DNA of 60,242 nt from Pseudomonadota bacterium (GTDB lineage Bacteria; Desulfobacterota; JAPLJL01), in contig JAPLJI010000167.1 of the NCBI GenBank assembly GCA_026388655.1, forward strand, positions 1 to 60,242, written 5' to 3'. The notes under the pieces are model-generated. The model saw only the letters and a list, made by a program, of their open reading frames with translations. It was not told the DNA's origin and made no database searches. The stretch's first letter is position 1, and every line of letters starts with the position of its first letter. This document shows positions 59,933 to 60,242 of this stretch, in pieces. Made by a program: the position numbers and the translations under genes.

Positions 59933-60242
59933 TTTCTTTTCCCTGTATTTCTCTTTACTTTTTTCGCAAGGCTGAAGCCTTGCCCTACTTCGCCCGATGA
60001 ATCGGGCAACTACATTTACGCTCTGCTCTTTGCTCTTATTGCCCTTTGTCCTTGCCTTTGACTTTTAATCTATTACTTTCTTTTTACCTTTCAGCTTTGA
60101 CCTTTGAGCTTCTTCGACCTTTCACCTTTGACCTATCACTTCTTTGCTCTTTGCTTCTTCTTCACTGTTGGTCTGTTGGACTGTTGGTCTTTTTGCTTTG
60201 CCCCTCTGCCCTTTGAACCTCGCCCGATGAATCGGGCAACTA
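59933..60242. repeat. Repeat-filled spacer at the window end
   Basis: Contains 'gcaaggctgaagccttgcccta' (59969), REP-like palindromes at 59988-60015 and 60219-60242, and heptamers GCTCTGC/TCTTTGC, CTTTGAC and an octamer 'tgttggtctgttgg' at 60165. The promoter for pilWXY1 may lie beyond. No gene seen. Confidence 0.6.

Overview
The window looks like chromosomal DNA of an uncultured Desulfobacterota ('Deltaproteobacteria'-type) Gram-negative bacterium. Supporting points are the short GNAT-type N-acetylglutamate synthase, the pilMNOPQ-aroC-aroB arrangement with Roadblock and TPR genes downstream, TRAP binding proteins, a DUF35/thiolase beta-oxidation-type operon, and an outer-membrane assembly pair (Omp85 plus TamB). 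Coding DNA is GC-rich. Nearly every gene is on the minus strand; the exceptions are the acetyltransferase at base 1 and two TRAP binding proteins near 2.4-4.5 kb. The assignment is by gene content only.

Layout: 0-2.1 kb, ArgA-like acetyltransferase, then a PP2C phosphatase and FHA-domain pair. 2.4-4.5 kb, tandem TRAP substrate-binding proteins with a damaged junction. 4.5-5.9 kb, an AT-rich gene-poor stretch with gene remnants. 5.9-8.6 kb, a NitT/TauT-like ABC importer. 8.8-11 kb, a radical SAM protein and endonuclease V. 11.2-17.2 kb, an acyl-CoA operon: acyl-CoA dehydrogenase, MFE-2-like SDR, hotdog protein, two thiolase-fold proteins lacking the catalytic cysteine, and a DUF35 partner. 17.3-21.1 kb, a peptidase/beta-propeller/barrel protein and an AhpD-like protein. 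21.7-24.4 kb, Pcm, an AmrS-type radical SAM enzyme and a SurA-N-like protein. 24.6-31.8 kb, an Omp85 protein with seven apparent POTRA domains and TamB. 32.1 kb, tRNA-Gly(CCC). 32.3-39.4 kb, ExeA-like ATPase, two TPR proteins, a proline peptidase and a Roadblock protein. 39.6-43.6 kb, Ig-like surface proteins coupled to aroB. 44.1-51.9 kb, aroC, pilQPONM and an XRE regulator. 52.6-59.9 kb, an Ig-like lipoprotein and the minor pilin genes pilY1, pilX, pilW.

The most unusual property is the repeat content. Most spacers are filled by short degenerate tandem repeats with a 7-bp (sometimes 8-bp) period, in many sequence families, mixed with palindromic REP-like elements. The same families occur inside or at the ends of several otherwise normal genes: the surface peptidase (six 42-bp units), a TPR protein (an identical 78-bp block twice), chorismate synthase (two insertions), the XRE regulator (C-terminal tail), the PilW leader and an Ig lipoprotein leader. 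This resembles the heptameric STRR repeats described in cyanobacteria, but here the families are several and the repeats enter coding frames.

Functionally the right half is a type IV pilus assembly region (PilM/N/O/P platform, PilQ secretin, PilY1 tip adhesin and minor pilins) with associated envelope genes. The centre supplies outer-membrane biogenesis. The 11-17 kb operon points to degradation of an acyl-CoA by a non-standard carbon-carbon cleavage step. Starts were moved from the longest open frame wherever a ribosome-binding site, a signal peptide or repeat-derived upstream sequence argued for it.
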